In this document: piece after piece, positions 13,285 to 27,700 of the stretch
How positions within the stretch are numbered: position 1 is the stretch's first letter
Layout of the letters: each line of letters opens with the position of its first letter
Assembly (NCBI GenBank): GCA_963678675.1
Contig: OY783192.1
Location: forward strand, 35,371,250-35,435,249
Length of the DNA stretch: 64,000 bases
Reading direction: 5' to 3'
Source of the DNA: Xiphydria camelus
Lineage: Eukaryota > Arthropoda > Insecta > Hymenoptera > Xiphydriidae
Made by a program: the position numbers and the translations under genes
The notes under the pieces: model-generated
Seen by the model: the letters and a program-made list of their open reading frames with translations, nothing else
What the model was told of the DNA's origin: nothing
The model's database searches: none

Positions 13285-13774
13285 CACTGAGAGGAAGAGT
13301 TTATTTGTAGTTGATAAATGTATCCTACTTGATTATGGAGAAAGAGAGATATTTCGTTGAACCAAGTAAATGTAATATACAGTAGAACACTCCAATTATC
13401 CGAATCAATTGGGACCGGACCCCATTCGGATAATAAAAAATTCGGATAATTGGACTTTTCCCCAAAAACGGGTAGGTACATATATGTATTTTATTTCGGT
13501 ACTGTATGCAGTTTTCATTAATTCAATGAAAAGGCAACACTCTTACATGTTATATAGCGTACTTACAAGTACTGTACATTATTTTGCTTGCATTTCCGTC
13601 TTACATTATTTTTTTCTGAAAGCGATTCGGATAATCAGCGATTCGGATAGTTGTAGTTCGGATAATTGGAGTTCTACTGTATATTAATTGTTAGAATGTC
13701 TCTTTTGTTGAAACAAAAATAGAGTAATAATCGAGTATACGTGTATTAACTATAAATAAACTATTTTCTCAGTG
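13285..13774. mobile_element. CACTGAGA-ended MITE interrupted by a second MITE
   Basis: The left end CACTGAGAGGAAGAGTTTAT and the inverted right end (CACTGAGAAAATAGTTTATT on the minus strand) match over about 60 bases. TA precedes the left end, while CA follows the right, so the duplication is decayed or absent. Without the 300-bp insert at 13380-13679 the element is about 190 bp. Relatives lie at 46448-46545, 54508-54708 and, more decayed, 39010-39266. It is non-coding. Confidence 0.7.
13380..13679. mobile_element. pogo/Tigger-like MITE (300 bp) with TA target duplication
   Basis: It begins CAGTAGAACACTCCAATTAT and ends with the inverse of CAGTAGAACTCCAATTATCC, flanked by TA on both sides (13378-13379, 13680-13681). 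The motif ATTCGGATAAT recurs inside near both ends (13424-13455, 13625-13670). CAGT...ACTG ends with ATTATCCGAA subterminal motifs and a TA duplication resemble the pogo/Tigger group. There is no transposase, so it is a non-autonomous copy. It sits inside an older MITE. Confidence 0.8.
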
Positions 13775-16700
13775 CAGATTTGATTTAACAAATCATGGGT
13801 CATGGATGGGGCGCTGCTGATTTGGTTAATCGAATTAGGTAAATGGCTTGTAAGTGTTACAATTATTAACAACGGTTCGACAATTCTGTTGTTAATTCTG
13901 GCAAATTATTATATTAGTTCCACTAACTAAATCTGCGTTTCCCCATCCGCTGATCTAGTCAAATATGCTGCATTTTTTAGTGCATAAAAATTTTTCGTAA
14001 CACGCATAGCATCTTATTCGTTTACAGTAGCGCGTCAACGCAGTCGTGTAAACGAATCGGAAGTTATGATTAACACGAGCATTTCGTGTCTGGTGAACGA
14101 GTTCGACGTGTTTCCTGGACGGTCATCCACCACGAAACGCTTCGACGTATCGCGACTCTTTATCGTCCAACACATCGGCGCGATATTCGCACAGCCGCGC
14201 CGCTCTCGGTTTCCGTAGAGCGACGTCGCGTGTCTTACAACGGCTAATAAATCTGTAGGTACCACCGGAACACAGCGCACCGATGTCGGGATCGGGCGTC
14301 TGTTACTTTGATCGCGATTATCTCGTACCAATAAACTTTTGACCGAAGCCGACGAAACGCGCGCTCTATCAAACGCTGCAGCACTCTGATCGACGCGGAA
14401 GAGTTTTGCTACGGATAATGACATGTTTTGTTCGTTCTTCTTCAATGTGAACACGATGCTCCGTCAGATTTAAAGAGGAGGGACGATCGAGACGCGACTG
14501 TAAGACAAAGTAATGAAGTTCGACGTCCGACTCGTCTAAAAGACCAATCAAGGAGATATTCCCATCTATCGATTCGTATTCGGATATCGCTCCTCCCGCT
14601 CGACGCTTCGGCGTCCGAGTGCGCCGCGAAAAAATCGGCGCGTAGATGGATACCTCTCGAATGGCAATCCCGCGAAATTGAACGCGAGTCTATACGCTCG
14701 CATATGCGCGCGCGGTATAACGAGTTGCCCGCAAAGAACGTCGATCGAATTCGAGAGCCGATCGGTACGCGGCAACCGCGCCTCGAGGCGTACCGACTCG
14801 GCCGAAGAGAGGAACGCGTTAGTAGGTGTTAATAGTGCCGCAACGGTAGCACCGCTGCCAGCGCAGCACAGACAGCCATTTCACTTGTGCCTGTTTTTCT
14901 AGCGTAATTGAATTTCGCCTCGCGTTCCCTTCGCGCGCGCGCGCGCCCGTTGTACAGCTACGCCGAGAACGGAACGCGTCCCCTTGTTTTACACGATCCT
15001 CCCCGCTCGCTCGACTTTCCCGTATTCCAGCCGCGAGGATCCTCGAATACCGCCTAATTATCTCCTAATTTCTCTCAACAATCCACTCACTCGAATCGCG
15101 CGAGTGCAATCAACCGTCAAAGCCTGCCGCGAGGCGAACTGCACGACGTTCCCCGGCCTAATTATCTTATCACACCAACGCGCGTCGAGCGCGCTTCCTC
15201 ATTGAATCTTTTACCGTTCGCGGCGCGCATCGCGCTCCGGCCGATACACTCGTGCGTCGCCCCGTATACGCGCGCCGTGCCCGTCACACGAGGAAGAGCT
15301 TCGAAGCGATCCGAGCGGCGAAAAGAATCCGGGCCCCGAACTTTTTTTTTCCCCCTTTCCCATTGGCACTCTCGTGCGTCGGCACCGGCAACCCTGTAAT
15401 CTGGGGAGATGGTTACGCACACGCACGCACGATTTCTCCGGCAGACGAGCGATGATTGTTTGTAGGCAGAAAATGCGGCTAAGTAGGTGCCGGAGAGCGT
15501 ACGGCGCGGCGCGTCAACGCGCGCGCGCGCTTGTGCGAGCGATCGGGTTCCTCGCACGGTGCGTGCGGTATATACGCGCGGAGACGGGTACCCCGAATAC
15601 TCGTACTCGTCCGCGCCGTGGTATATCTATACACTATATATATATATATAGACGCGCGAGGAGCGCGAGCGGCCGTGTGTGATTGCCGTGCATAAATTGT
15701 ACGATGGAATTCCAATCACCGATCGAAAGGGTTCGGCCGACCGCCCCGAAAGGTACTCGGACGAGTGTGTACGGGCGCCTCGGTGCCCCGCGCCGCGCGC
15801 GCGTTCCACTTACGTCGTGGAGTCGGATATCCTCGTGTACGGCGAACGAAATCGAGAGGAACGCGTGCGCGTCTTGTCGGCCGCGAAGGCGCGTCGTGTT
15901 TTGCCTGACTGATAGGTTGCGGAGAAGCGTTCCGGGTCCGCTATACGCGTATATGTGGCCGGCGAGCCGAGGGTGGTCGGGTGTACCTGTAGAAAGTCAG
16001 CTGGCGAGCCGCCCGTTATGCCGGGATATCGACACCGCTGCCGCCGCCGCGTGTTAACCGCTCGCGTCGGGTCCGCTCCGACGGCCAACGTAGGTACGCG
16101 GAGAAGACGCGTCGCGGGGTCGGATCGCTTTCCTCCGCTCCGAAGCCTAATCGCGCGTGTATTCGAGAGCACGGCTGGACGCACGGTTCTCGTCCGCTTC
16201 GAAGCGAAAGCGATCGTGTAGTCGATCAGTCTCGATATTCTTCGCCGCTGTTGCGCGCGCCGGTTGCACCGAGAGTGCATTGAACCGCGAATACGCAACG
16301 AGAACGAAATCCCGATTTATATATAATAGCGCGTGTACGCGAAGACAGTTTAATCGAGGGATTTTCGCAGAGTCCTCCCGCGAATTTCGGGAGAGCGCGT
16401 CGAATCGGCTGATTGCGATTTATAATGTCGACACCGCGGCGCCCGCGCGTTTCGCGAACCGAGGGGGCGGAGGGATCGGCGGGTGGGGGATCGAATTCGT
16501 AGGAAGATCGTCGGTCGGTGGGTGGCGCGCGCGTGTGTATAAAGAGCGGCGCGCGGCTCGGGAAAACTGGATCCTCTCCTCTCCGCGGGGTTCGGCGAGG
16601 GGTACCGGGGGAGTGCGAGGGGGTTGCCGGACCGAGGAGGGGGAGAAGGGGGGGGGAATAAATTAAAGAACGGGTTCTCCCTCACCGCAGGACCTCATTA

Positions 16701-18108
16701 CGTCCAACTTCATTTGTTTCCATTTTAATCGGCCCGTCCGAGCGGTCCAGAAGCAGAGCCCAGGCCGAGCGGCACACCGAATGCGTCGCGAGTTCGCGCG
16801 AGTGCACGCCGCGCGGCCGGCGCCGCCGGGGTCCGCAAAAATCTCGGAGCCAACGGTACGGCCGAGAGACCGGGGCCCTCTCTCGCGTCCCGCGCTCTCT
16901 CGGCGAATCCTGGATACCCCGCTATATATTTCGCGGACCGCGACATTATCCGGCGCCCTTCGACGAAGACCGCGCACACCGCCGAACTCTCGCGTGCGCG
17001 ATGCACTCGGTATTCGAGCGTACAGTCCGACCTCCCGTGGTGCCGTGGCTCGGCGCGATGAGCGACGTCGTGGAGTCCGATCGACACATTGGCGTGACAA
17101 AAATTAAACGCGGGCAAATTGATTTTAAAATACACGGTAGCGTAACGGATGGATCTGAACAAGAGCTGTACAATTCGTGAAATTGTTCAAGTCAATTTTG
17201 TTCGGAAGAAGTCGAGCGATTCGCGCGGAATGTTCGATATATCCGTAAAATATAAGTACGTACATTCTCCCGTACGCCTCCTCCGCGAAACCTCGCGGAG
17301 AGGCGCCGCACACCTCCGCCTTTACACCTCCACGGTGCGTCTACCCGCGATAGTGGGTACCTTACGCTGAAAGTGCGTACGCAACGATTTTTTTTACGAC
17401 TCAAAAGCGAGTCGCCTCCCGTTTTACGAAGGCGACTCGTACGCCAGAAATGACCCTTAACAATGTCGGCGCGGGGTGGAGCATAAAGGGGGGTGGACCC
17501 TCGGCTCGTATTACCGAAGAACTCGCGAGAACGAGAGAGACGGAAGAAGGGAGACTCGGTGGATAGAGGAGGGCAGGGGAGAAGCCGCCTTTATTACAGA
17601 CTACGAACCAATGGACAGTCAAACGGACACCTCTCGGCTCTCCCGTTTTATCGGTCCATTCGGTTTATTACCGTGGCGAGGTAGCGCGGGCATCAAGCAC
17701 ACTTCGTTGGAGCGCCCCCACGCCGGGCCGAAACCGCGCGTTCCGTCAAGTTTTCACGCGGCTTTATCGTCCCCCGCGCGTACGTATCGCCGCACGAGTC
17801 GTTTCCTCGATGCTCCCGCGGGATTATACGGCCGATCGCGAATCTTCCCGTCGTCTGTATACATATTTAACGTTACTACTGGCGCGCGCGTCTGCGGGGA
17901 TCTCGTTCGCCGGTACGGTAAGGGGCTGGTACTCGTGGTGATGTACGGAATAGGTTTTGAGTCTTGGAGAAACGGAGGGCAATGAAAAGTTGGCTTCAGT
18001 TGGCGGGATGGCTTTTTAAACGATGCACTTTTATCCATAGGGAAGGGTTCCATAACATCGTCGACCAGCAACTTATAAGGCTTCGTCTATAAAGTACGTC
18101 GAGTTTAT
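13775..18108. other. Gene-free stretch, AT-rich then CpG-rich
   Basis: AT-rich to about 14.0 kb, then CpG-rich. The open frames at 15.8-16.7 and 16.7-17.2 kb occur on both strands with no family resemblance. No RNA gene was recognised. Confidence 0.5.
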
Positions 18109-18109
18109 T

Positions 18110-18503
18110 ATTGGGACCGTGCAACTGCTTGGAGGGGATACGGCGAACGATCGTGCGCAACTAGTGGTGAAGGCTTGAAGTTAGTGGGCACGTCTCTCCA
18201 TACCTATAACACGTTGACTGCCAGCCACCACCGCTGCCGGGTTAAAGTACATTATATGGCGGTCAACGTGTCTGAAGGTGAATAAACCGGCCCTAAATGT
18301 TATGCTTACTGTTTATTGCAATTCTATACTTATAAATAATTGCTATAAAATACACCTGATGAAAAACATTCATATTGTTGTTCACTAATTGGTTTTGCCG
18401 AGGATTTCTATATTCTTGTCGTATTTGGTACTGTATAAAAGTGCCTATCTTTCGCCGACTACTGCCACCAGGTGTCACTGTACGGGTGTTGCACGGTCCC
18501 AAT
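18110..18503. repeat. Inverted repeat pair, possible TIR element
   Basis: ATTGGGACCGTGCAAC at 18110-18125 is present as its exact inverse at 18488-18503, 378 bp apart. The interior is AT-rich and holds the small palindrome at 18209-18271. The arms are short and no target duplication is visible, so a MITE is only one possibility. Confidence 0.4.
18209..18271. mobile_element. Mini-palindrome with ACACGTTGAC ends
   Basis: ACACGTTGACTGCCA near 18209-18223 is the inverse, with one mismatch, of TGGCGGTCAACGTGT at 18257-18271. This looks like a very short MITE remnant; flanking TTAA duplications are not intact. Confidence 0.4.
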
Positions 18504-18542
18504 ACCACGTTGGGTGGATGCAACTTTTATACGAACAAAGCT

Positions 18543-18797
18543 GAAATTTTTTACGTGGCGGCATTGAATTCCCAACCCGCGAAAACGTAGGAAACGACTA
18601 CCGTGAATCCACTTTCAAGCACTCTGCTCCGCAAATCCGTGTGGTCCATGAGCTCCCAGCATCCAGTTTCGGTTCAGAGCGATCGCCGTGTGCCCGTGCG
18701 GCGAGTCGATTCTTAGGTTTCAGGGGTCGCTGAACGCGAAAATGATGTTCCCACGGACGAAAGTCTTTCCGAAAAGAAGTTAACAGTAGCGATTTTT
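18543..18797 (+). repeat. Dispersed ~250-bp repeat, copy 1
   Basis: Collinear with 31474-31719. Shared blocks include CGAAAACGTAGGAAACGACT, GTGTGGTCCATGAG, CGAGTCGATTC and CGAAAGTCT.TCC.GAAA.AAG. The two copies are clearly diverged. No coding frame is conserved between them, so this is probably an old non-autonomous interspersed repeat. Confidence 0.65.
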
Positions 18798-21700
18798 ACA
18801 TCGCCGATGCCATCGAATCATTCGTTACGGAATTTTACATCAACGTGCAGAGGTAACGTACAATCGAAGTTACCCCATACGTACATATGCGAATATAAAC
18901 GCGTGTGACGTATGGTGCGCGAAGAGCCACGAAACCTTTGACCCCTTTCGAAAGGGGCCGGGCTCGTTTCGTTTGCCGCAAAATTACCGTGACGACGTCG
19001 AAGTCGTTCTTTCTCTCCTCGAAGGTTTTTCACGGAGGCGTTGCGATCGCGAAAGGCGATCGATCGTCTCCGACTGGTCACGAGAGAGAATAAGAAAGAG
19101 CTGAGCGTGTGCATGATCTGCCCCGCACAAAAGAAACGCATGTCCGTACATCGGCACTCGTGGGATCCGATCTCCGTAGAGATTACAACTCTTGGGATTT
19201 CTCGCGCGTTTCGTTTTCGGCGCGGTGCGCAAGAGTTTCTTCGATTTTATTTCTTCCGCTGGCCGACGAAGGAAGCTATGGATATCTCTCGTACTCCGCG
19301 ATCCCTCGGGATGCATACGACATAATTTGTTTCCCCGGCGCGCAATGCATGCGAATCTCATCGAAATGAAACTCCCCGGAGAAGTTTCTTCCTCGATTTT
19401 TTTTTCGCTCGACTCGCCTTTTACCCCCGGTAAGACGCTAGCAAAAACGCCACGGCGCGGTAAAAGGATCGCGATCTATAACGATCTACAAGGCAAGCGC
19501 GCGACGAAGGTGGATCCCACAGCTGATTCATCCGTAAAAAGTAATTAACCTTGCTTTCCTTAATCAGCAATTAATTCCGTCTGACGAAAGCACCTCAAGG
19601 CAATTGCGTGACATTTACCTGGAAATCAAATGTCGCGCGGTACGTACCGCGCCGCGGTGCTCTCCGTCCACCGCGGCCTACGTGCGTCGAATATTCGATC
19701 GACGCCGCGCCGATACTTATCGCGTCGCGTACGTAGGTAGTGGTATACGTTACGGTAACGCGTCGGAAAACCGTATATCGCCGCGAAGTTCGCGGAACGC
19801 GCGCAACCACAACGCCGGCGAATAGTCGCCGGGAAAGATGGAAATGGCAGCCGAGGTGTTACTCAACGAGAGGATCTCCTGGAATCCGACCGAGAGTCGC
19901 GACACTTTCCCACCTGTTGCTCGAGTTTCTCGAGTGGAATTTGCGCGCGTGCACTTTCGAGGAAACTTCATGTATTAGTGACTCGGGTATGTCAGCAGCT
20001 CGACACTAGAATCGAATAAAACGTTTTGTACATCCAAATCGCATTTCGTTCTCTAATCCGAATCGGTTGCCAGTTATCTATCCATGGTGACGAAAGATTT
20101 AAAAGACTGGAACGGACTCTCGGCCGAGTCCGCTGCAATTAAATTTACGATCGCGTTTCACTCGAACGTAATAGCTAGTTCCTCGAGCGAGGGCATAAAC
20201 CGTCGGGCGATAGCGACGTGTGCAGCATCCTCCTTCCGAATAAGAATCGACGGCACTTCGAACTTGGTCCACTTCAGTTCCGAGCCACTCGCGCGCCTCC
20301 ACGGCATATTGGCGAGGAAAAACGAAGAATCTCGACGCAATCTCTCGGTAATTAATTCCGATCCGACGAGCGAACCAAGACTAAAGTATCTACCACCGTT
20401 CGACGTGCCTCCTGGTATCGGATGAAAAACGAAGTACCGAAAAAAAAAGGGAGGACCAAATCGCCGGACAATCTCGTAATAATTAATTTCCAAATCTTCG
20501 CCTACGGTCGCATCGGAGATAGCGCGCGGGGCCCGCAGAGGAAAAGGAGGACGGCAACCGGCGCCGCTATCGATACACATACATTACGGACATACCGCGG
20601 GCCGGAGATAAAAACGACGCGCGCGCTGTTGCGTATGCGAACGCGCGTAAACGCTTACGCAGCGCCGATACGCCGCCGTGAGTCGGGGCGGCAAAGTATT
20701 TATCGGAGAGCCGGATGCCGCGGCAGTAAAATCAAGTGCTCCGGTAGAGAGATGCGGAGCATGGGGCGCGGAGAGGGCCGGCGGAGTGCCGCGGGGGCGC
20801 GGGACCAAGCGGGGAGGTGAGAAAGGGAAGAGGAGGGTCGATCGGAGCGGGAGGGACACGTGTATGCATACGTTTACGTCCTACACTTACCGATCTCCGG
20901 TCGTACTGGTCACGTGACTCGAGATGATATATCAAACGAGTCGCGGACTCGTCGCCGCTCGATATCGTTTAACGAGGAAGGAGCGTTTTCGAGAAAAAAA
21001 GGAGCTTGCCATCGCGAGACGCTTCCTCCCTGCGGCGTATCGAGTGTGCAGTTACAGAGCGTCTGCGCGCAGTCGACGCTTCTGCGCCTCCGAGGCAACG
21101 CCGCGATGCGCAGGTGTTTATTGGAGAATCGGGCATTTTAAATGAGAAACGATCATCGAGACATCGGTAAGGATATGTAATCCGAGTATAGGCTCGAAAA
21201 GACGCCGATCGTTTTACAGATACGTCTCATTTAATAAGCTTCGTCGTAGCGATCGAGGTCGAGCAATCGATCGCGGCGCGGTACGCGCGAATAGAGCTCC
21301 GGCGCTGCAGATATGCGCCGATTTTTCGTGGAATCGAAAGAGTTACGGGCACTTCTACGACGTCCCGCCCGTTTCGCCATTCGCGCGAAATGTGCAGCGC
21401 CGACAGCGCGGCGTACACCTTAATTGGCACGTCTCTTTCGCGGTCGCACGCTCGCGGAATATTTTGCAATCGGCATTCGGCGGCGCGAGGAGAAAATCGA
21501 TAATTAGTCGGGTATTATTAAGCTAAGCAGGCGCGTGCGGAGAGCTCCCGCGCGTTATGGCTGTAATTGCCTATCGGCGATATTGGCACAGCCTGTCAAG
21601 CGGAGGTGGAGGGGGGCTCTAACGACGTCGGCGAAGATTTCTTTCGATTTAATCGTCGGGATTGCGCTTCCGATTTACGACGAAACGTTCCGGACGCCGC

Positions 21701-24700
21701 TTAGATTTAGTCTTTCTTCTTTTTCTTTCATTTTCTATTCTATTTTTCATTCTCTTTCCCGAGCAGACGATCGACGGGGAAGAGCCTCGCGACTCATCTC
21801 CGCGCGTCTTCCGCCTCGTCAACCGATCTCCGCAGTCTCTTCCTTTCTTCCTTTCCCCACCTTGTCTAGCCGTCGACGCCTACGCCCTCGATGCTAATTC
21901 GCGAATCGACGCGCCGGCGCGGCGGTGGCCGATCTACCGATCCGATCCGGTCGACTACGTCATACAGGTGAATGCGTCGGCGTATCGGTTCACAGTCAAC
22001 AGCTTAGCTACGGTTTGTCGAGTTATAAACAGGTATCCTTGCGTCGAGACGGCCGGGGAAAATATCGCGTGGTTAACGGGTGGCTGGAGAACTCGCGACG
22101 CGGTTGTGATTTTATTCGTGAAATTAGGGAAGATTTCTTGTTTCACGCGGAAGTACTTCGGCAAGAGTAACCAAATATTTATAACTCGGAGGAATATTTA
22201 ATTGAATTATTCGAATGGCAATTAGAATTTGAAGAATAACCCGTGAGACACCGTAATATGTTAAAGGAGCACAAAGAATGTAACAGTGAAACGGTACCCA
22301 CTTAAAACGCGATTATCTCGCAACCCATGAATTGTTCACCCATACTAACATAAATCTTTATTGTAGGTCGAAATGTGATCTTCATAAAAGTTCCTTACCA
22401 AATTCAGCAAAAAGGTCACGGGGACCGAGATAATCGCGATAGCCGCGAACCTTCTGACGTTCCCGCACACATTCGTCATTGTTTCGAGCTCTACCTAATC
22501 GTTACCGCACAAGGCTACGGTCGTCAAACGATCATTCCTACGATTCAACCGATTCACACGTTACCCGATCCTCGGTACACCCGGTAGAAGTTTTGCGGAG
22601 GCCGCGGTCGGAGCGTGCGGAGGCAGAACTCGTCGCGTGGGCCGAGCTTGCCCTTCCCAGCTCGGAAGATCGTGGACCGATCCCTCGGAAGGGGCCACGC
22701 GATCGCTGATCAGTGCTTAATGCCGTTCCTGTTTGCGAGGACTCCGGTGTTACCGAGTGGGATATATCGGTTCTGCGCGGGAAATCGCCGATCTTCGCGG
22801 CGCTGCAGTTGCACCATCCAATCCGATCTGTACGGTGCTGGTGGGGAGAGAGGCGGGAGGGAGGGGGATATATCACCTACGGACTCCCAACCTACTGTCG
22901 CCCGAAGTGATAAGGTACGGTTGCTCCTGCCGCTGTGACGGCAGCGCCATTGTGACACCTTCTCAAACTAACCGATTCGGTCGACTGCATCGCTCGGTTG
23001 CCTTCGTCGTCCTTGCGACATTTCTTCTCCTGTGCGGCGTCTCGTCCCCGCCAGGTCGGACTTCCACGGCCTCGGCTCTTCCTTCGCATCCTCCTCCTCC
23101 TTCTCTTCACCTTCACCTTCGCTTCCTCGATCGTGTCGCAGCTGCTCGGTTATTAATTCACCCCTTTCGTGCATTTGTGATGCGTTGAACTCGGTGTATT
23201 TTTTTTTTTTTTGAAATTTTCGTCGTACTTCTTTATTCCTCGATCGTCCTTTTTTATTTCATTGCAAAAAATTTGGTATATTTATCTCGCGTTTTCTTGT
23301 GGACTTTCATCTCTGTCTCCACCTCCACTTTGTCCTGCGCACATGAAGGTACTTGCTTCTGGATAATTCCCCGCTCTTCATTTCTTCCATCGGTTTGTGA
23401 CAGATCACCGTGGAGCTCGTTATACTTATTCCGCAACTTTTTACGAAGCACTTCACCTTCGTCTTCGGCTCCACTTTGTGTCGACGATATATATTCGCTC
23501 CACGATAATTTCCCTCGTTCGTTTCTTTAGCTACGTGTGACGGATCTACAGATGTACTACATTTTTCCTCCTCGCAGCTGCAACCTCCTATCGCGGCTGC
23601 ATCGAGTTTCTCGATAAACGCATTCGATCGATACGATCGTATTTTCCTCTCGCAACGCCTAACGAGGCTGCACCTACGCGTTCTCGTTATAAATATTTCC
23701 ACGTGACACGCCGAGTCTCCGAAAGAAGACAGGAGAAGAATGATGCCTTCGTCTTTCCGTCCTTCGACCTCTTCCCGGACTCTTTTTTTAGACCGACCCC
23801 TCGAAAATCACTTTACAAAGCTTCAGCCCTTCCAATTTTCCCTCCCCCTCCCATCGATCAACCGCACCCGTGACTTTTCGCGTGACCCCACCGCGTCACG
23901 ACTGCGTTCGAAAATGAGATGGCGATCGAAGCGTAAGGTAGACGTTCGAGCGTGCGGCACGCGCGTCTTCGGCTCGCGCGCCGCCCGTCGCGTCTTCATT
24001 TTCGAGAGCTCCTGCGGAAATGAAGTGAATCCACGCCCCTCGCGTGCCGCGGGGTCGTTAAATCATTAGTAACGTGCCACGTGACCGGTTCCGAGCCGCC
24101 GCCGCCGCCGGTTGCAACCAAGACCGAAGTATAACGAAGCGACCGTAATACCGTTCCCTCCCTCTTCTTATTTCCCCGTTAATCCTTTTTCCACGATGCG
24201 GAATTCGCGTCGCGACGCCCCGTGACAATTAGCCACGTTTCACCGGGAGAACGAATGACTTCCGGCGAGATCTCTTCCCTTCTTTCTTCAATCGTAAATT
24301 AATCCTCCGGTTCGCCACCTGTGCTTTTTAATTCCCCCCTCCCTGGGATGTAATAAAGATAGCGCTCGTTGTTAATGACGTCCACGCTAACCGAAAGCTA
24401 CATTAAATCTGAGTTAAGTAACCGGAGGGGTTTAGGACCGAGAACGTACGCACAACCGGGAAGCGAATCTCCTCCCTATTGACAAACAAAAGAAAGTAAG
24501 AAAAGGGGAGGCATCGACAGGCTCTCGCCCCGCGCGTACGGAGGTGCAAAGGAGCTGCGCGGACACAAAGGACAAAGCACTTTGTGTGCAAATTTATTAC
24601 GTAACCCCGTCGCGTCGCCAGTCAGCCCCCGGCAATTATTTAGCCATCCGTTAGAGCGCCGGCGCTCCCGGATCGGGCAATGGATTACGTGCGTCGCGCG

Positions 24701-27700
24701 GATTTATATTTCCTCGCAAACACACGGCTTCTAGTCATCCGCGCGCGTCTCGCTAACGAGACGCGCGCCGATGCCGTTTTCGCGGATTTTGCGGCGAAAC
24801 GATGACGCGGAGCGCGCGCGCGTCGTCGATTCCTCGAAGGCCCGATCGGGAGGATCTCGAGGTTGTTCGGAATCTTAATAGCGTCGCGACTCGCTCTCGC
24901 GCGATCGATGGAAACGGCTACTTCGCCCGAGTTCGGCGCGCGCGTTATACCTACGTCTTTCGCCTTCCGGGAAGGCAATTTTCTCTCGGCGACAATCGGC
25001 GGCGAGAAACGCGTTTGGAGAACAATCGGTAAGGGAGGAGAGCGCGGGGTTCTCGCGGTGCCGACAACGGCGGCGGGGAGAGGTTTCGTTTCTTTCTCGG
25101 CTTATTTCTCGGACGACGTTAACGTTAACCGATCGCCGTTTAACTTTGACGAGCGTTTATTCTTATTGCCGAGGTTCTTTGCGCTCCTCCCTCTTCTTCT
25201 TCTCGTTAGTTGGGCTCTTTTGCTTTGGCGCGATGGGTTTTTTTTTGCGGGTGACGAGTTGGCCGAGTGCCTGAAAACACTCGACCTCGCGAAAACGAAG
25301 GATTCTCATTCGCAAGAATATGATAAAATAATAACGACAGCGATCCGATGGTGAAACATACTACTGTGATCAGATGACACGCCGTTGTATCGCAATTATA
25401 ATAGAGCCAGTGCATCTCGACCGACAAAAATTGAGTTAACTCGAAAACCGTTGATTCTGCGATAAAATTGTATATGACGGAAAATGTTCCTTGCATAATA
25501 AGGATAAACTTTTGTTAAAACCTTTTTTTCCCTAAAATCGTCAATCTTCGGATCACTTCACTTTTCCTACGACTGCGCCACAAAATAGTAGTAACAGAAG
25601 TGTCGAGTCGGACGCGTCCCATCCGTCGAACCGCAAGACCAACTGAGCTCGTCCCGCGCTCGGTGCCGGTCAATTGAAATGTCCAAAATCGAACGAGCCT
25701 CGCCGATAACCATCGACGACACCACTTATTGCGCCAGCACCGCCATTGTCGCCGGCCTCAAGAAGTCCCTCTCCACCCGCTTTTATGCCGCGTTGCGATC
25801 GCGCCTCTCGCGACTCCTCTTATCGCGCGTCGTAATCTGAATCATGCGAACGACGAGATAACACGTCGAGAAAGCGAGATAACGTCAATCGCGTTGTCGG
25901 GGTCGTCCGCTTCCCCTCCTTTTCTTCCTCTTTGAATTTTGTCCCGGGCGCGCGAACCGCGAGACGCGCGTGCCTATACGCCCGTCAGAAATTTCGCTCG
26001 TCCTCGAGGGACCGTGAAATCGTTTTCTCGCGGCTCTTTCGCGCGGCGACCGCGACCAACTTCCTCGACTCGCGAGCCGAGGAAGGACACGCGCGAGCCG
26101 CGACGCACGACGAGGGTTTCTTTCGGCGCGCATTCGCGCGGCCATGCATATTCAGCGCCTAACGGGACAAAAAGGCGATCTTGCGCCGGGCACCGAGAGC
26201 CGGCGCGGCGTTGCTTTCGCCGAATTCGGGCCGATCGGTGCGCGTACCGGTTCTAATTAATTCGGAGCTTTGTACGATTCGAGGAGGCTTTCCCATCGCG
26301 TGCACTCGACTTCTTTGGGCGCGCCGATGTTTTGACGGGTGAGGGTTTCGAGTTAAACCGGCGTCGCGCGGATCCGGAGCTCGTCCGCGATGTGTACAGT
26401 CCAAACACACAACATCTCGACGCGAATGCGTGGCTACGCGAATTATTACAAATCCGTACAAAGTGCGAGCGGCGTTGGGAATCGAAAAAAGGACGTCCCA
26501 CTCCCTCGTTTCGTGTTATTCCTCGTAAATTCACGCGCGCGCGGTAACGAGTCGACCGTCGAAAGTGACTTTAAATAAACGCCGCCGTGTCGTGGCGCGG
26601 GGTCCACCGTTTCTTTCTTCCACCCCCTCCCCGCCCGAGGAAGAAGTCAGACACGCGCGCGCGGGAGGGAGCGAACGACGAAGTCGTAAATCAAAACCGT
26701 AACTCTTCAAACGAGCGGTGGAACCGCGCCTCGGAACCCCGGAAAAAAGGCCTCGCCGGTAAATCATACGAGGGAGAGGGCGCTCGGGAGGGGCGGGTGG
26801 GAAGAGCCGGTGCGCGGCATCGGCGTAAATTAAAGTGGCCTGACTAAGTGACTTATCGAACGCGAGAAGCCCGCGCGTCGCGTACCCCGCGGCCGGACAA
26901 CGCGCGATAAATTAAAATAAAAGGGAGGACAAATTGTGTCCTGAATAAATAGCGGGGCGTACGCGCGCGACGGGGCGCCCCCCCTTGTTGTGTGTACGAA
27001 AAACGCCGCGCAGAATCGCGCGACTCGCGAGAAACATGAGGTGAGGTGATTCAATCGCGACGCCCTCCGGGTGAGCGGGAAGCGATGGAACCTCCACCGC
27101 GTTGCTACTTGGATGCGAGGCGTTCGTCGTGGGCGAGGGTGGTTGAGGGTGGCGTGCGGGGTGACGCCCGCGGCTGCTGTGCGTCTTTCTGATGCGATGA
27201 AATAATTGCGAGAAGAGGGGAAGCTCGATTCTGACATCGATGCTCGTTGCAATTGAATGCAGATATACAATATATGTGCATAAAGAGCTGCGCACATTCG
27301 TAGTGCAAGCGCTCGTCTACCCGCGGAGAACGTTTAATCGAGCGCGTCCGGAGAAGAGAATCGATTACACCTGTGCCACGGATATCGGCAGGAAGGGAAA
27401 GGAATGACGAGTGGCAGGGGGTGGAAGGGAGGGCTAGGCCGGTAGTCGGAAGAGGCAGGCGCGAGCACATCGTCATCGTCGTACGCGCACCGCGCATGTA
27501 CGCGCCGCACGGGGGACACATCTGGCCGCGTGGGAAGATCGCGCTCCCATTCCTGGCGTCTCCGAGAAGTTTCTCTATTTATGCGAAATCGCCGCGCGGT
27601 ACGTTTATTTGTCATGAAACGCTCGGACGCACCGTAGATCCGAGACCGGAGATTGAGCCTTCGCGTATACGACGCTTCGCGACGGGAATTCGAAATTTTT

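Noticed and set aside
21138..21236. Weak inverted AAATGAGA...TCTCATTT pair
   Set aside because: Only short matched ends with poorly paired interior; could easily be chance.
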